A program made the position numbers and the translations under genes. Under the pieces are notes generated by a model. The model was not told the DNA's origin. It ran no database searches and saw only the letters and a program-made list of their open reading frames with translations. Of a stretch of DNA of 33,844 bases, positions 1 to 8,246 are shown one piece after another. Source of the stretch: Xanthobacteraceae bacterium (GTDB lineage: Bacteria; Pseudomonadota; Alphaproteobacteria; Rhizobiales; Xanthobacteraceae). Location: assembly GCA_031291475.1 (NCBI GenBank), contig JARLIY010000127.1, positions 1 through 33,844 on the forward strand, read 5' to 3'. Position 1 is the first letter of the stretch. Each line of letters begins with the position of its first letter.

Positions 1-22
1 CAATTCCGGCATAATGTTCCAT
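1..22 (-). CDS. IS110-family transposase, N-terminal fragment (runs off left edge)
   Basis: Read on the minus strand from the ATG at 22-20, the sequence gives MEHYAGI and then a codon beginning with G at the window edge. This matches the typical opening of IS110-family DEDD transposases, MEHYAGIDVS, where the next Asp is the first catalytic acidic residue. A strong Shine-Dalgarno GGAGG lies about 6 nt upstream (plus-strand 28-35 region, cctccg). Only seven residues are visible, so the family call rests on this short signature, the strong ribosome site and the structured leader upstream. The rest of the element lies outside the window. Confidence 0.6.
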
Positions 23-121
23 GGCTGTCCTCCGTCTCCAGATGCTTGGGGCCGACTCACGTCGTGACCCCGTTTCATCATCTATCGGCGGACAGCCACT
101 TCAACTGCTCGCTCAGAGCAG
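23..121 (-). ncRNA. Candidate IS110 bridge RNA (structured leader)
   Basis: Two nested hairpins are visible. A 6-bp stem (105-110 ctgctc with 116-121 gagcag, loop gctca) comes first in minus-strand reading. It is followed by a long imperfect hairpin whose outer arms are 23-34 (ggctgtcctccg) and 86-97 (cggcggacagcc), 11 of 12 complementary. Inside it are gatg/catc, gggg/cccc and cga/tcg pairings separated by internal loops. A small 5' stem-loop followed by a looped long hairpin, in the left end just upstream of the transposase, is the described layout of IS110 bridge RNAs. The RNA boundaries and its function here are inference; the outer stem also sequesters the transposase ribosome site. Confidence 0.4.
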
Positions 122-181
122 GGCCCATTACGGCATCTAGGGCGACACCCGCGCTCTCCCCTTACCGGCGGTCCGGGCACC

Positions 182-882
182 GCACTTCTGCAAGTCGAAG
201 GTTTAACCAAGGCGTTCGGCGGACTGGTCGCGGTCAATGGCATGTCGCTTGCGGTATCGCCCGGCGAGGTTCTGGGACTGATCGGTCCCAACGGCTCGGG
301 CAAGACGACGTTGCTTAATCTCATTGCCGGCACCATCCGGCCGGACGCGGGCCGCATCCATATGGCCGGCGAAGATGTGACGCGCCTGCCCAATCACTTG
401 CGGGTGCGCAAGCGCATCAACCGTACCTTCCAGCTGGTGCGCGCACCCCCCAATATGCCGGCCATTGGCACCGTCATGGCGGGCGTCCTCTATGGCGCCG
501 GCGAGCGGGTGCGTTTCAAGGATGCCGGTTACGAAGCCGCCGGTTTACTTGGCGAGCTGAACCTCTTGACCAAGGCGGATCGGCGTTTCGATCAGCTGAC
601 CTACATCGAGCAGAAGCGCGTCGAGCTGGCGCGGCCGCTGGCCACCAAGCCGCGCGCCATCCTCCTCGACGAGTGGCTATCGGGCTTGAGCCCGAGCGAG
701 CTGGAGGGCGGTTGTTCCGTCGTTTGGAGCCTCGCCGCCCAAGGCATCGACGGCGGTGCGCGCGCTCTGCCATCGCGTTATCGTCATGAATGCCGGATCC
801 AAGATCGCGGAGGGACCCCCCGGAGGCGGTGCTGCGCGACGCCGAGGTCATCCGCGCTTACCTGGGCGACGACGATGCTTGA
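182..882 (+). pseudogene. livG: livG-like branched-chain amino-acid ABC transporter ATPase, degraded
   Basis: The reading frame from 182 gives a LivG N-terminus (LLQVEGLTKAFGG) with Walker A GPNGSGKTT, Q-loop RTFQLVR, a signature region LTYIEQKRVELA and Walker B LLDEWLSGLSP. There is no in-frame ATG, GTG or TTG at the expected start; the first ATG is at 242, inside the domain. After QGI (about 748) some 26 nt are missing relative to the family, which removes the switch-histidine segment (EHV-like) and shifts the frame. RALCHRVIVMNAG then continues in another frame. An extra C in the C-run at 816-821 shifts it again, and the tail EAVLRDAEVIRAYLGDDDA ends with TGA at 880-882. The intact protein would bind livF and the permeases at the inner membrane and hydrolyse ATP. 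Reading straight through from 242 creates an artificial livG-livF fusion frame. Confidence 0.8.
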
Positions 883-1582
883 GATCGACGGCCTCGACCA
901 CGCTTACGGCCGCCACAGCGCGCTGCGCGACGTGCCGATCCGCGTCCGCAGCGATGAGGTCGTGGCGATCCTGGGAGCCAACGGCGCCGGCAAAACCACG
1001 TTGCTCAACGCCGTCGCCGGCCTGTTGCGGCCTTCCGCAGGTTCAATCCGCTTCCGCGGCAATGAGCTGATGGGCCTGCCCGCCCATCGTATCGTCGACC
1101 AGGGCATCGCCACCGTGACCGAGATCCGGCATTTGTTCGGACTTATGTCTGTTCGGGAAAATTTGACGCTCGGCGCTTTTCCCCGCAATGCGCGCGAATC
1201 GACGTCGGAGGACTTCGCTTATGTGTTCGAGCTTTTCCCCCACCTCGCCGAGCGACAACGCCAGACGGTGCGCACCATGAGCGGCGGCGAGCAGCAGATG
1301 GTCGCAGTCGGCCGCGCGCTGATGGCGCGGCCGTCGCTGCTGCTGCTCGACGAACCTTCGCTCGGGCTCGCGCCGCTGATCGCCAAGGAACTGTTCGCCG
1401 TACTCGAACGGGTCGCGCGCAAAGGCGACACCAGCATCCTGCTGGTGGAGCAGAATGCGCGGCGCGCGCTGAAGATGGCCGACCGCGGTTACCTGCTGGC
1501 GCTCGGCCGTATCGTCGGCGAAGGCAGCGCCAAAGCGCTGGCGCAAGACAAGGCGGTCGCGGAATCCTATCTAGGTCTCTGA
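875..1582 (+). CDS. livF: Branched-chain amino-acid ABC transporter ATP-binding protein LivF
   Basis: This 235-residue ABC ATPase has the usual LivF length. It starts MLEIDGLDHAYG at the ATG overlapping the last codons of livG (875 against stop 880-882). Visible motifs are Walker A GANGAGKTT near residue 35, signature MSGGEQQM near 134, Walker B LLLLDEPSLGLAP near 154 and switch LLVEQN near 190. LivF energises uptake of leucine/isoleucine/valine-type or related substrates with LivG, LivH, LivM and a periplasmic binding protein. Its partner livG is broken here and no permease or binding-protein gene is in the window, so the transporter is probably non-functional from this locus unless LivF serves another one. 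A terminator-like hairpin follows. Confidence 0.88.
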   Translation: MLEIDGLDHAYGRHSALRDVPIRVRSDEVVAILGANGAGKTTLLNAVAGLLRPSAGSIRFRGNELMGLPAHRIVDQGIATVTEIRHLFGLMSVRENLTLGAFPRNARESTSEDFAYVFELFPHLAERQRQTVRTMSGGEQQMVAVGRALMARPSLLLLDEPSLGLAPLIAKELFAVLERVARKGDTSILLVEQNARRALKMADRGYLLALGRIVGEGSAKALAQDKAVAESYLGL

Positions 1583-1637
1583 TATCGTTTTCCGCTTTGA
1601 AAAGCCGCTAAACTCCTTTTATGGGGGCGTTATCCCC

Positions 1638-1669
1638 GGCGGCGAGCTTGCCTCGCCGCCCGCGCTTTT
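1638..1669 (+). terminator. Rho-independent terminator after livF
   Basis: A perfect 9-bp stem, ggcggcgag (1638-1646) and ctcgccgcc (1652-1660), has a 5-nt loop and is followed by cgcgctttt ending at 1669. It ends the liv transcript and argues that mutS starts downstream at ATG 1703 rather than at the GTG at 1670. Confidence 0.7.
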
Positions 1670-1702
1670 GTGCCTCGCCCCCCTCTGCTAGCGTTCCGGC
1701 AA

Positions 1703-4429
1703 ATGGATGCCGCGCGCCCCATCGCCATCGACGAGACCGGAGCTGCCCCGGAGGCGGCCCGCATCACGCCGATGATGGGGCAATATATCGAGATCAAGGC
1801 CGCCAATCCGGATTGCCTCCTGTTCTACCGTATGGGCGATTTTTACGAGCTGTTCTTCGACGACGCCGAGATCGCCTCCCGCGCGCTCGGCATCGTCTTG
1901 ACCAAGCGCGGCAAGCATCTCGGCCGCGACATCCCGATGTGCGGCGTCCCGATCGAGCGCGCCGACGAATATCTGCATCGCCTAATCGCGCTCGGCCACC
2001 GCGTTGCCGTCTGCGAGCAGCTCGAAGACCCGGCGGAGGCGCGAAAGCGCGGCGCCAAAAGCGTCGTGCGCCGCGACGTGGTGCGCCTGGTGACGCCGGG
2101 CACGCTGACCGAGGATTCGCTTCTCGACGCCAAAAGCAACAATTACCTGCTGGCGCTTGCCCGCGTGCGCGCGTCGTCGGACGATGACCGCTTCGGCATT
2201 GCCTGGATCGATATTTCGACCGGCGAGTTCAATGTCGCGGAATGTGATCGCGCCACGCTTGCCGCCGAAATTCCCCGCATTGAGCCCGGCGAGATCATCG
2301 TTTCCGATGCGTTTTATTCCGACCCCGAATTCTCGCCCTATCTGCGCACGCTGCCGGCGGTGACGCCGCTGACCCGCGATGTGTTCGACGGCGCTACGGC
2401 GGAGCGGCGGCTGGCGTCATTCTTCGCCGTGGCGACGACGGCTTCGTTCGGCGCCTTCTCGCGGGTCGAGCTAACCGCGGCGGCCGCCGCCGTCACCTAT
2501 GTCGAGCGCACACAAATCGGCAAGCGTCCGCCGCTGTTGCCGCCGGCGCGCGAGGCGGCCGGCGCGACGCTTGCCATCGACCAAGCGACCCGCAGCAATC
2601 TCGAACTCGTCCGAACGCTCGGCGGCGAGCGCCGCGGCTCGCTCCTTGCCGCCGTCGATCGCACCGTGACTGCGGCCGGCTCGCGGGCGCTGGCGCAGCG
2701 GCTCAACGCGCCGCTGACCGACCCGGCGGAAATCGGACACCGGCTCGATGCGGTGGCGGCGTTCGTCGCCGATGCCGCGCTGCGCGCCGATCTCCGCGAA
2801 CGATTGAAAGCGGCGCCCGATCTGGCGCGCGCGCTGTCGCGCATCGCCGTCGGCCGCGGCGGTCCGCGCGACCTCGGCGCCATCCGCGACGGCATCTTTG
2901 CCGCCGGGCGAATCGCCGCGCTTTGCTCGGCGCCGGCGGAACGCGACGTTGCGCGCGCGGTGGCGGCGCTGCGCCGCCCCGACGGCGCGATCGCCGCCGA
3001 GCTCAATCGGGCGCTGGCCGACGAACTGCCGGCGCTTCGCCGCGACGGCGGCTTCGTGCGCGCGGGCTACGAGCCGACGCTCGACGAAGCGCGCGCGCTG
3101 CGCGACGAATCGCGCCGTGTCGTCGCCGCGCTGCAGGTGCGTTACGCCGAGACCACCGGCATCCGATCGCTGAAAATCCGACATAACAACGTGCTCGGCT
3201 ATTTCGTCGACGTCACCGCGCAGCATGGCGATAAGCTGATGACCGCACCGTTGAATGCGACCTTCATCCATCGCCAGACGCTTGCCGGGCAGGTGCGCTT
3301 CACCACCACCGATCTGGGCGAGATTGAGGCGAAGATCGCCAACGCCGCCGAGCGGGCGCTGGCGCTCGAGCTGGAGATTTTCGATCGGCTCGCCGCGGCG
3401 GTGACGGCGGCCGGCGGCGCGATCATGGCCGCGGCCGAAGCGCTCGCCGTCCTCGATGTCGCCGCCGCGCTGGCGCATCTGGCGGTCGAGCGCGATTACG
3501 TTCGCCCCGACGTCGATGCCGGCCTGGCTTTCGCCATCGCCGGCGGGCGTCACCCGGTGGTCGAGCAGGCGCTCGACACCCCCTTTGTCGCCAACGATTG
3601 CGATCTGTCGCCGCCGCCCGCGCCGGCCGACGAAAAAGCCGGGCGCATCTGGCTGATCACCGGCCCCAACATGGCGGGCAAGTCCACTTTCCTGCGCCAG
3701 AACGCGCTCATCGCCGTGCTAGCGCAGATGGGCAGCTTCGTTCCGGCGCGTTCAGCCCATATCGGCGTCGTCGACCGCCTGTTCTCGCGCGTCGGCGCCG
3801 CCGACGACCTCGCCCGCGGCCGCTCCACGTTCATGGTCGAGATGGTCGAGACCGCGGCGATCCTCAACCAGGCGGGCGAGCGCGCGCTCGTCATTCTGGA
3901 CGAAATCGGCCGCGGCACGGCGACCTTCGACGGGCTTTCCATCGCCTGGGCGACCATCGAGCATTTGCACGAACAGAACCGCTGCCGCGCCTTGTTCGCC
4001 ACGCATTTCCACGAGATGACCGCGCTCGCCGCCAAGCTTAAGCGGCTGCACAACGCCACGATGCGGGTGAAGGAATGGCAGGGCGAGGTCGTGTTCCTGC
4101 ACGAAGTCGTTCCCGGCGCCGCCGACCGCTCTTACGGTATCCAGGTGGCGAAGCTCGCCGGATTGCCGCCGAGCGTGATCGAACGCGCCAAGCTGGTGCT
4201 GGCACAATTGGAAGCCGAGGATCGCGTATCGCCGGCGCGCAAGCTGATCGACGATTTGCCGCTGTTCGCCGCGACCCCGCGCGGCGCAGCGGCGGCACCG
4301 GCAGTGGACACAGGCCTTGCCACTTTGATCGAGGCGCTGACCGCGCTCCATCCCGACGAAATGTCGCCGCGCGAGGCGCTCGAAGCGCTCTATGCGCTCA
4401 AGGCAAAACTCGGGAAACCGAAGCCTTAG
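1703..4429 (+). CDS. mutS: DNA mismatch repair protein MutS
   Basis: This is a full-length MutS of about 908 residues. It recognises mismatches and small loops as a dimer and recruits MutL using ATP. The mismatch-contact motif GDFYELF lies near residue 47, in domain I. The C-terminal ATPase has Walker [10 protein letters not shown] near 653 and Walker B with the family motif [12 protein letters not shown] near 731, followed by the FATHFHEMT switch. The ATG at 1703 is preferred because the in-frame GTG at 1670 abuts the terminator hairpin; the start is not certain because no strong ribosome site is seen. The 3' end overlaps the stop codon of the convergent membrane-protein gene by 4 nt. Confidence 0.96.
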   Translation: MDAARPIAIDETGAAPEAARITPMMGQYIEIKAANPDCLLFYRMGDFYELFFDDAEIASRALGIVLTKRGKHLGRDIPMCGVPIERADEYLHRLIALGHRVAVCEQLEDPAEARKRGAKSVVRRDVVRLVTPGTLTEDSLLDAKSNNYLLALARVRASSDDDRFGIAWIDISTGEFNVAECDRATLAAEIPRIEPGEIIVSDAFYSDPEFSPYLRTLPAVTPLTRDVFDGATAERRLASFFAVATTASFGAFSRVELTAAAAAVTYVERTQIGKRPPLLPPAREAAGATLAIDQATRSNLELVRTLGGERRGSLLAAVDRTVTAAGSRALAQRLNAPLTDPAEIGHRLDAVAAFVADAALRADLRERLKAAPDLARALSRIAVGRGGPRDLGAIRDGIFAAGRIAALCSAPAERDVARAVAALRRPDGAIAAELNRALADELPALRRDGGFVRAGYEPTLDEARALRDESRRVVAALQVRYAETTGIRSLKIRHNNVLGYFVDVTAQHGDKLMTAPLNATFIHRQTLAGQVRFTTTDLGEIEAKIANAAERALALELEIFDRLAAAVTAAGGAIMAAAEALAVLDVAAALAHLAVERDYVRPDVDAGLAFAIAGGRHPVVEQALDTPFVANDCDLSPPPAPADEKAGRIWLITGPNMAGKSTFLRQNALIAVLAQMGSFVPARSAHIGVVDRLFSRVGAADDLARGRSTFMVEMVETAAILNQAGERALVILDEIGRGTATFDGLSIAWATIEHLHEQNRCRALFATHFHEMTALAAKLKRLHNATMRVKEWQGEVVFLHEVVPGAADRSYGIQVAKLAGLPPSVIERAKLVLAQLEAEDRVSPARKLIDDLPLFAATPRGAAAAPAVDTGLATLIEALTALHPDEMSPREALEALYALKAKLGKPKP

Positions 4430-5241
4430 GCCTTCGGCTTATGCCGGGCTTTGCGCCGCCGGGTTTCGATGGCCAGCAGCAACCCGCTCCAGGCGAGATT
4501 GACGCAGAGCGCCGCGGCGAGCGCGGGCCACACGCCGATCGGCGCCACGAGATAGTGCAAAGCAAGCCCTCCGAGGCCGAGCCCGATCAGGAACGGTTGC
4601 GCATGCGCCAACATGCTCGCTGTCGCCTTGCCGCCGATCCGCGGATGCATGATGACGATCGAGCTTCCCAGAATAATGGGAAACAGGGCGAACATGCCGG
4701 AGGCGAATGAGCCGATGGCCGAGCTTGCCGTCGTCACCACGGCAACCACCAGGGCCGCCGTCAGCGCGCGCAGCGGAATGTCCCACCGCGTCCTGACAAA
4801 TCTGACCACTTCTCCGGCGGTCCGGTAACGCCAGCTCAGCGGTATGGTCAAAGCATAGACCGCGGCGTTGATCGCCACCGCGCCGAACGGCGTCCAATCA
4901 ACCAGGCGCAAGCCATACGCGACCGCAAACCATGCCGCCGTGGCCGCGCCGAGGCTCACAACCAGGCAGTGACGTTGCGCAAGGACCGCATAGACCGCGG
5001 CAAAGATGGCTACGCCGGACGTGACCGCAATGGTCCCGATGGCGCTCGCGGCAATGAAGCCCGGCGGCTGTTCCAAGGCAAGGATGACATAGGCGGCGCC
5101 GGCCGCGGTCGGCAGCGCGCCGATCAGTGCGCCGATAAAGGGACCGCTGCGCTCGACGGCCAGCGACGTCAGCACCACCACCGTCGCCGTCAACACCATT
5201 TTGAGCGCGACGCCGAACCAGAACAGAAGCTCCGGGGACAT
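4426..5241 (-). CDS. Polytopic inner-membrane protein of unknown function
   Basis: The 271-residue protein is almost entirely hydrophobic segments, about eight to nine by eye, with a short basic C-terminal tail ([11 protein letters not shown]). A loop sequence, [19 protein letters not shown], lies near residue 35, and a similar Gly/Pro-rich stretch, [20 protein letters not shown], lies near 190. This suggests a possible internal duplication of a four-helix unit, which some small transporters show. I cannot assign a family or substrate. It is convergent with mutS (4-nt overlap) and divergent from glnD, with 129 bp between its start and the glnD start. Confidence 0.8.
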   Translation of the reverse strand: MSPELLFWFGVALKMVLTATVVVLTSLAVERSGPFIGALIGALPTAAGAAYVILALEQPPGFIAASAIGTIAVTSGVAIFAAVYAVLAQRHCLVVSLGAATAAWFAVAYGLRLVDWTPFGAVAINAAVYALTIPLSWRYRTAGEVVRFVRTRWDIPLRALTAALVVAVVTTASSAIGSFASGMFALFPIILGSSIVIMHPRIGGKATASMLAHAQPFLIGLGLGGLALHYLVAPIGVWPALAAALCVNLAWSGLLLAIETRRRKARHKPKA

Positions 5242-5370
5242 GACTTAGCCCTTTATGATATGTACTTCCCCAAACCTTCCTTCGCGGTTCGCGGCGTCAC
5301 TATATCCATGCGACGGCCACGAGCCAGCCTCGGACAATGGATCGGCAACCGCATTGAGCTATGACCCGCG

Positions 5371-8178
5371 ATGATGCTGGACACCCAACGCGCGCCACGC
5401 GCCGCTGACGAGCTCATCGACAGCGCAGCGATCATCGCCGACCTCAACGCGCTTGCCGAAACCCATGCCGGGCGCGAGCGCGAATTGCGCGCCGCCGTTG
5501 CCCGCCGCCTCAAATCGGCGCTCGCCGAGGCGCGCGAACGCGCCGAGCAGTTGTTGCTCAAGGAGCGGCACGGGCTGCGCTGCGCCGAGCGGCTCTCCCG
5601 CACGCAGGACGAAATCATTCGCATCCTCTTCGAATGCGCGGTCGGCAAGCTTTACCCGCCGCAGATTCACTCGCAGGCCGAACGCATGGCGGTGATCGCC
5701 ACCGGCGGTTACGGCCGCGGCCTGTTGGCTCCCGGCTCGGACATCGATCTGCTGTTCGTCCTGCCCTACAAGCAGACCGCCTGGGGCGAATCGGTCGCCG
5801 AGGTGCTGCTCTATTGCCTGTGGGACATGGGGCAGAAGGTCGGCCACGCGACCCGTTCGGTCAGCGAATGCATCCGCCAGGCCCGCGCCGACATGACCAT
5901 CCGCACCGCGCTCCTGGAATCGCGCTACCTCTACGGCGACACCGCGCTCTATAGCGAGCTCACCGCTCGGTTCGACAAGGAGGTCGTGCAAGGAACCGCG
6001 GCCGAGTTCGTCGCCGCCAAGCTCGCCGAGCGCGAGGAGCGGCTGCGCCGCGCCGGCCAGTCGCGCTACCTCGTCGAACCCAACGTCAAGGACGGCAAGG
6101 GCGGGTTGCGCGATCTGCACACGCTGTTCTGGATCGCCAAATATGTCTATCGCGTGCGCGAGCCGCAGGAATTGATCGACGCCGGCGTCTTCGACCGCGA
6201 AGAATACAATCTGTTCCGCCGCTGCGAGGATTTCTTGTGGTCGGTTCGCTGCAATATGCATTTCCTCTGCGGTCGCGCCGAAGAGCGCCTGTCGTTCGAC
6301 ATCCAGCGCGAGATCGCGGTGCGGCTCGGCTACACCGAACATCCGGGGATGCAGGACGTCGAACGTTTCATGAAGCATTACTTCCTCACTGCCAAGCATG
6401 TCGGCGACCTCACCGCCATCCTGTGCGCCCGGCTCGAGGAACGGCAGGCGAAGCCGGCACCGGTTTTGAGCCGCGTCATCGCCCGGCTGCGGCCGCCGCG
6501 CAGCACCCGCCGGACGCTGACCGAGACCGACGATTTCGTCGTCGACAACAATCGCATCAATCTGGCGCGCGCCAACGTCTTTACCCGCGACCCGGTTAAT
6601 CTGATCCGGCTGTTCTATCTGGCGCAGAAGCACAATCTGGCGATCCATCCCGAGGCGATGCGCCTGGCCGCGCGCTCGCTCAAGCTGATCGACGCCAAGA
6701 CGCGTCGCGACAAGGAAGCCAACCGGCTGTTCCTGGAGATACTGACCTCGAAAAACGAGGCCGAAACCGTGCTGCGTCGCATGAACGAGGCAGGCGTGCT
6801 CGGGGCATTCGTGCGCGCATTCGGCCGCATCGTGGCGATGATGCAGTTCAACATGTACCACCACTATACGGTGGACGAGCATCTGCTGCGCTGCATCGGC
6901 GTGCTCAACGAAATCGAGCACGGCGACAGTCGCAACGTTTTGCTGGCCAGCGAGCTGATGCCGACAATCCGACCGGAACATCGGAAGCTGCTTTATGTCG
7001 CGCTGTTCCTGCACGACATCGCGAAGGGACGCGTCGAGGACCACTCGATCGCCGGCGCGCGCGTCGCCCGGCGGCTCTGTCCACGGCTCGGCTTCAACGC
7101 CGCCGAGACCGAGCTGGTCGCCTGGCTGGTCGAGGTGCATCTCGTCATGTCGACGGTGGCGCAGTCGCGCGACCTCTCCGACCGCAAGACCATCGAAAAT
7201 TTCGCCGCCGTGGTGCAATCGCTCGAACGCATGAAGCTCCTGACCATCCTGACCACCGCCGACATCCGCGCGGTCGGACCCGGGGTTTGGAATGGCTGGA
7301 AGGCGCAGCTCCTGCGCACGCTTTATTACGAGACCGAGCCAGTGCTCACCGGCGGCTTCTCCGAGGTCAATCGCGCCGAGCGCGTGGCCGCCGCCAAGGC
7401 CGAGTTTCGCGCCGCGATCCGCGACTGGCCGGCCGAGGCGCTCGACGCCTACATTGCCCGGCATTATCCGGCCTACTGGCTCAAGGTCGATTTGGCGCAC
7501 AAGCGCACGCAGGCGCGTTTCGTGCGCGAGGCCGACGCCGCCGGCAAGCGGCTCGCGGTCAGCGTCGGCTTCGACGCGAGCCGCGGCGTCACTGAGCTCA
7601 CCGTATATGCGCCCGATCATCCGTGGCTGTTGTCGATCATCGCCGGCGCCTGCGCGCTCGCCGGCGCCAACATCGTCGACGCCCAGATCTATACGACCAT
7701 CGACGGACTTGCGCTCGACACCATCGCGGTATCGCGCGAGTTCGAGCACGACGAGGACGAGGCGCGCCGCGCCGCCCGCATCGGCGACGTGATCGAGCAA
7801 GCGGTGCGCGGATCGATCAAACTGCCGGAAGTCGTGCCCAAGCGGTCGCCGCCGAAGGGCCGCCTCAAGGCTTTCGCCATCGAGCCGGAGGTGACCATCA
7901 ACAACCAATGGTCGCTACGCTACACCGTGGTCGAAGTGACCGGCCTCGACCGGCCGGGCCTGCTTTACGAACTGACCACGACGCTGTCGAAGCTCAATCT
8001 CAACATCGCCTCGGCCCATGTCGCCACCTTCGGCGAGCGCGTCGTCGACGTTTTCTATGTCACCGATCTCACCGGCGCCAAAATCACCACTCCCAGCCGC
8101 CAGGCCGCGATCAAACGCCCGCTGATCGCCCTGCTGGCGCCCGCCCGCGGCGAAGGAAAGCGCGAAAACGCGGGCTGA
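5371..8178 (+). CDS. glnD: PII uridylyltransferase / uridylyl-removing enzyme GlnD
   Basis: GlnD (935 residues) is the cytoplasmic nitrogen sensor: at low glutamine it adds UMP to PII proteins and at high glutamine it removes it, which controls NtrB/NtrC and glutamine synthetase. The nucleotidyltransferase site GGYGRGLLAPGSDIDLLFV is near residue 112, with the metal-binding DID. The HD hydrolase motif HDIAKG is near 548. Two C-terminal ACT domains begin near 740 (YAPDHPWLLSIIAGACALAG) and 853 (GLDRPGLLYELTTTLSKLN). All expected parts are present, so it should be bifunctional. The gene begins with a double ATG; the second, three bases later, is an equally possible start. Proximity to mutS is common in this order. 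Confidence 0.96.
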   Translation: MMLDTQRAPRAADELIDSAAIIADLNALAETHAGRERELRAAVARRLKSALAEARERAEQLLLKERHGLRCAERLSRTQDEIIRILFECAVGKLYPPQIHSQAERMAVIATGGYGRGLLAPGSDIDLLFVLPYKQTAWGESVAEVLLYCLWDMGQKVGHATRSVSECIRQARADMTIRTALLESRYLYGDTALYSELTARFDKEVVQGTAAEFVAAKLAEREERLRRAGQSRYLVEPNVKDGKGGLRDLHTLFWIAKYVYRVREPQELIDAGVFDREEYNLFRRCEDFLWSVRCNMHFLCGRAEERLSFDIQREIAVRLGYTEHPGMQDVERFMKHYFLTAKHVGDLTAILCARLEERQAKPAPVLSRVIARLRPPRSTRRTLTETDDFVVDNNRINLARANVFTRDPVNLIRLFYLAQKHNLAIHPEAMRLAARSLKLIDAKTRRDKEANRLFLEILTSKNEAETVLRRMNEAGVLGAFVRAFGRIVAMMQFNMYHHYTVDEHLLRCIGVLNEIEHGDSRNVLLASELMPTIRPEHRKLLYVALFLHDIAKGRVEDHSIAGARVARRLCPRLGFNAAETELVAWLVEVHLVMSTVAQSRDLSDRKTIENFAAVVQSLERMKLLTILTTADIRAVGPGVWNGWKAQLLRTLYYETEPVLTGGFSEVNRAERVAAAKAEFRAAIRDWPAEALDAYIARHYPAYWLKVDLAHKRTQARFVREADAAGKRLAVSVGFDASRGVTELTVYAPDHPWLLSIIAGACALAGANIVDAQIYTTIDGLALDTIAVSREFEHDEDEARRAARIGDVIEQAVRGSIKLPEVVPKRSPPKGRLKAFAIEPEVTINNQWSLRYTVVEVTGLDRPGLLYELTTTLSKLNLNIASAHVATFGERVVDVFYVTDLTGAKITTPSRQAAIKRPLIALLAPARGEGKRENAG

Positions 8179-8246
8179 TCCCCCGGTAACTGCCCCTTAA
8201 ACCCGGCTCTCTACCGTCACCGTCGCGTGCTTGCGCGGGGACGGAT

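Larger units (their letters stand above)
1..181 (-). mobile_element. Left end of an IS110-family insertion sequence
   Basis: The stretch from the transposase start to about 181 encodes nothing recognisable and sits directly against livG codon sequence that begins at about 182 without a start codon. IS110 elements carry a long non-coding left end upstream of the transposase and usually make no target-site duplication, so the boundary cannot be read from a repeat. I place it at about 170-182, where recognisable LivG coding sequence begins. The other end of the element is not in the window. Confidence 0.5.

Noticed and set aside
46..318. Plus-strand 90-residue frame over the IS110 left end and livG start
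   Set aside because: The translation has no protein-like pattern, and livG is coded in another frame from 182.
242..1582. Single 446-residue fused LivG-LivF protein
   Set aside because: The fusion arises because the livG lesions remove its stop; residues between about 170 and 211 are out-of-frame sequence. livF has its own ATG at 875.
1670..1702. GTG 1670 as the mutS start
   Set aside because: It directly abuts the terminator hairpin and its T-run at 1666-1669, and the added residues are not family-like.
5359..7908. Long minus-strand frame of 849 residues opposite glnD
   Set aside because: It is a mirror frame of a high-GC gene; the composition (His/Asp/Gly/Arg-rich, no domains) is typical of shadow frames, and glnD is certain.
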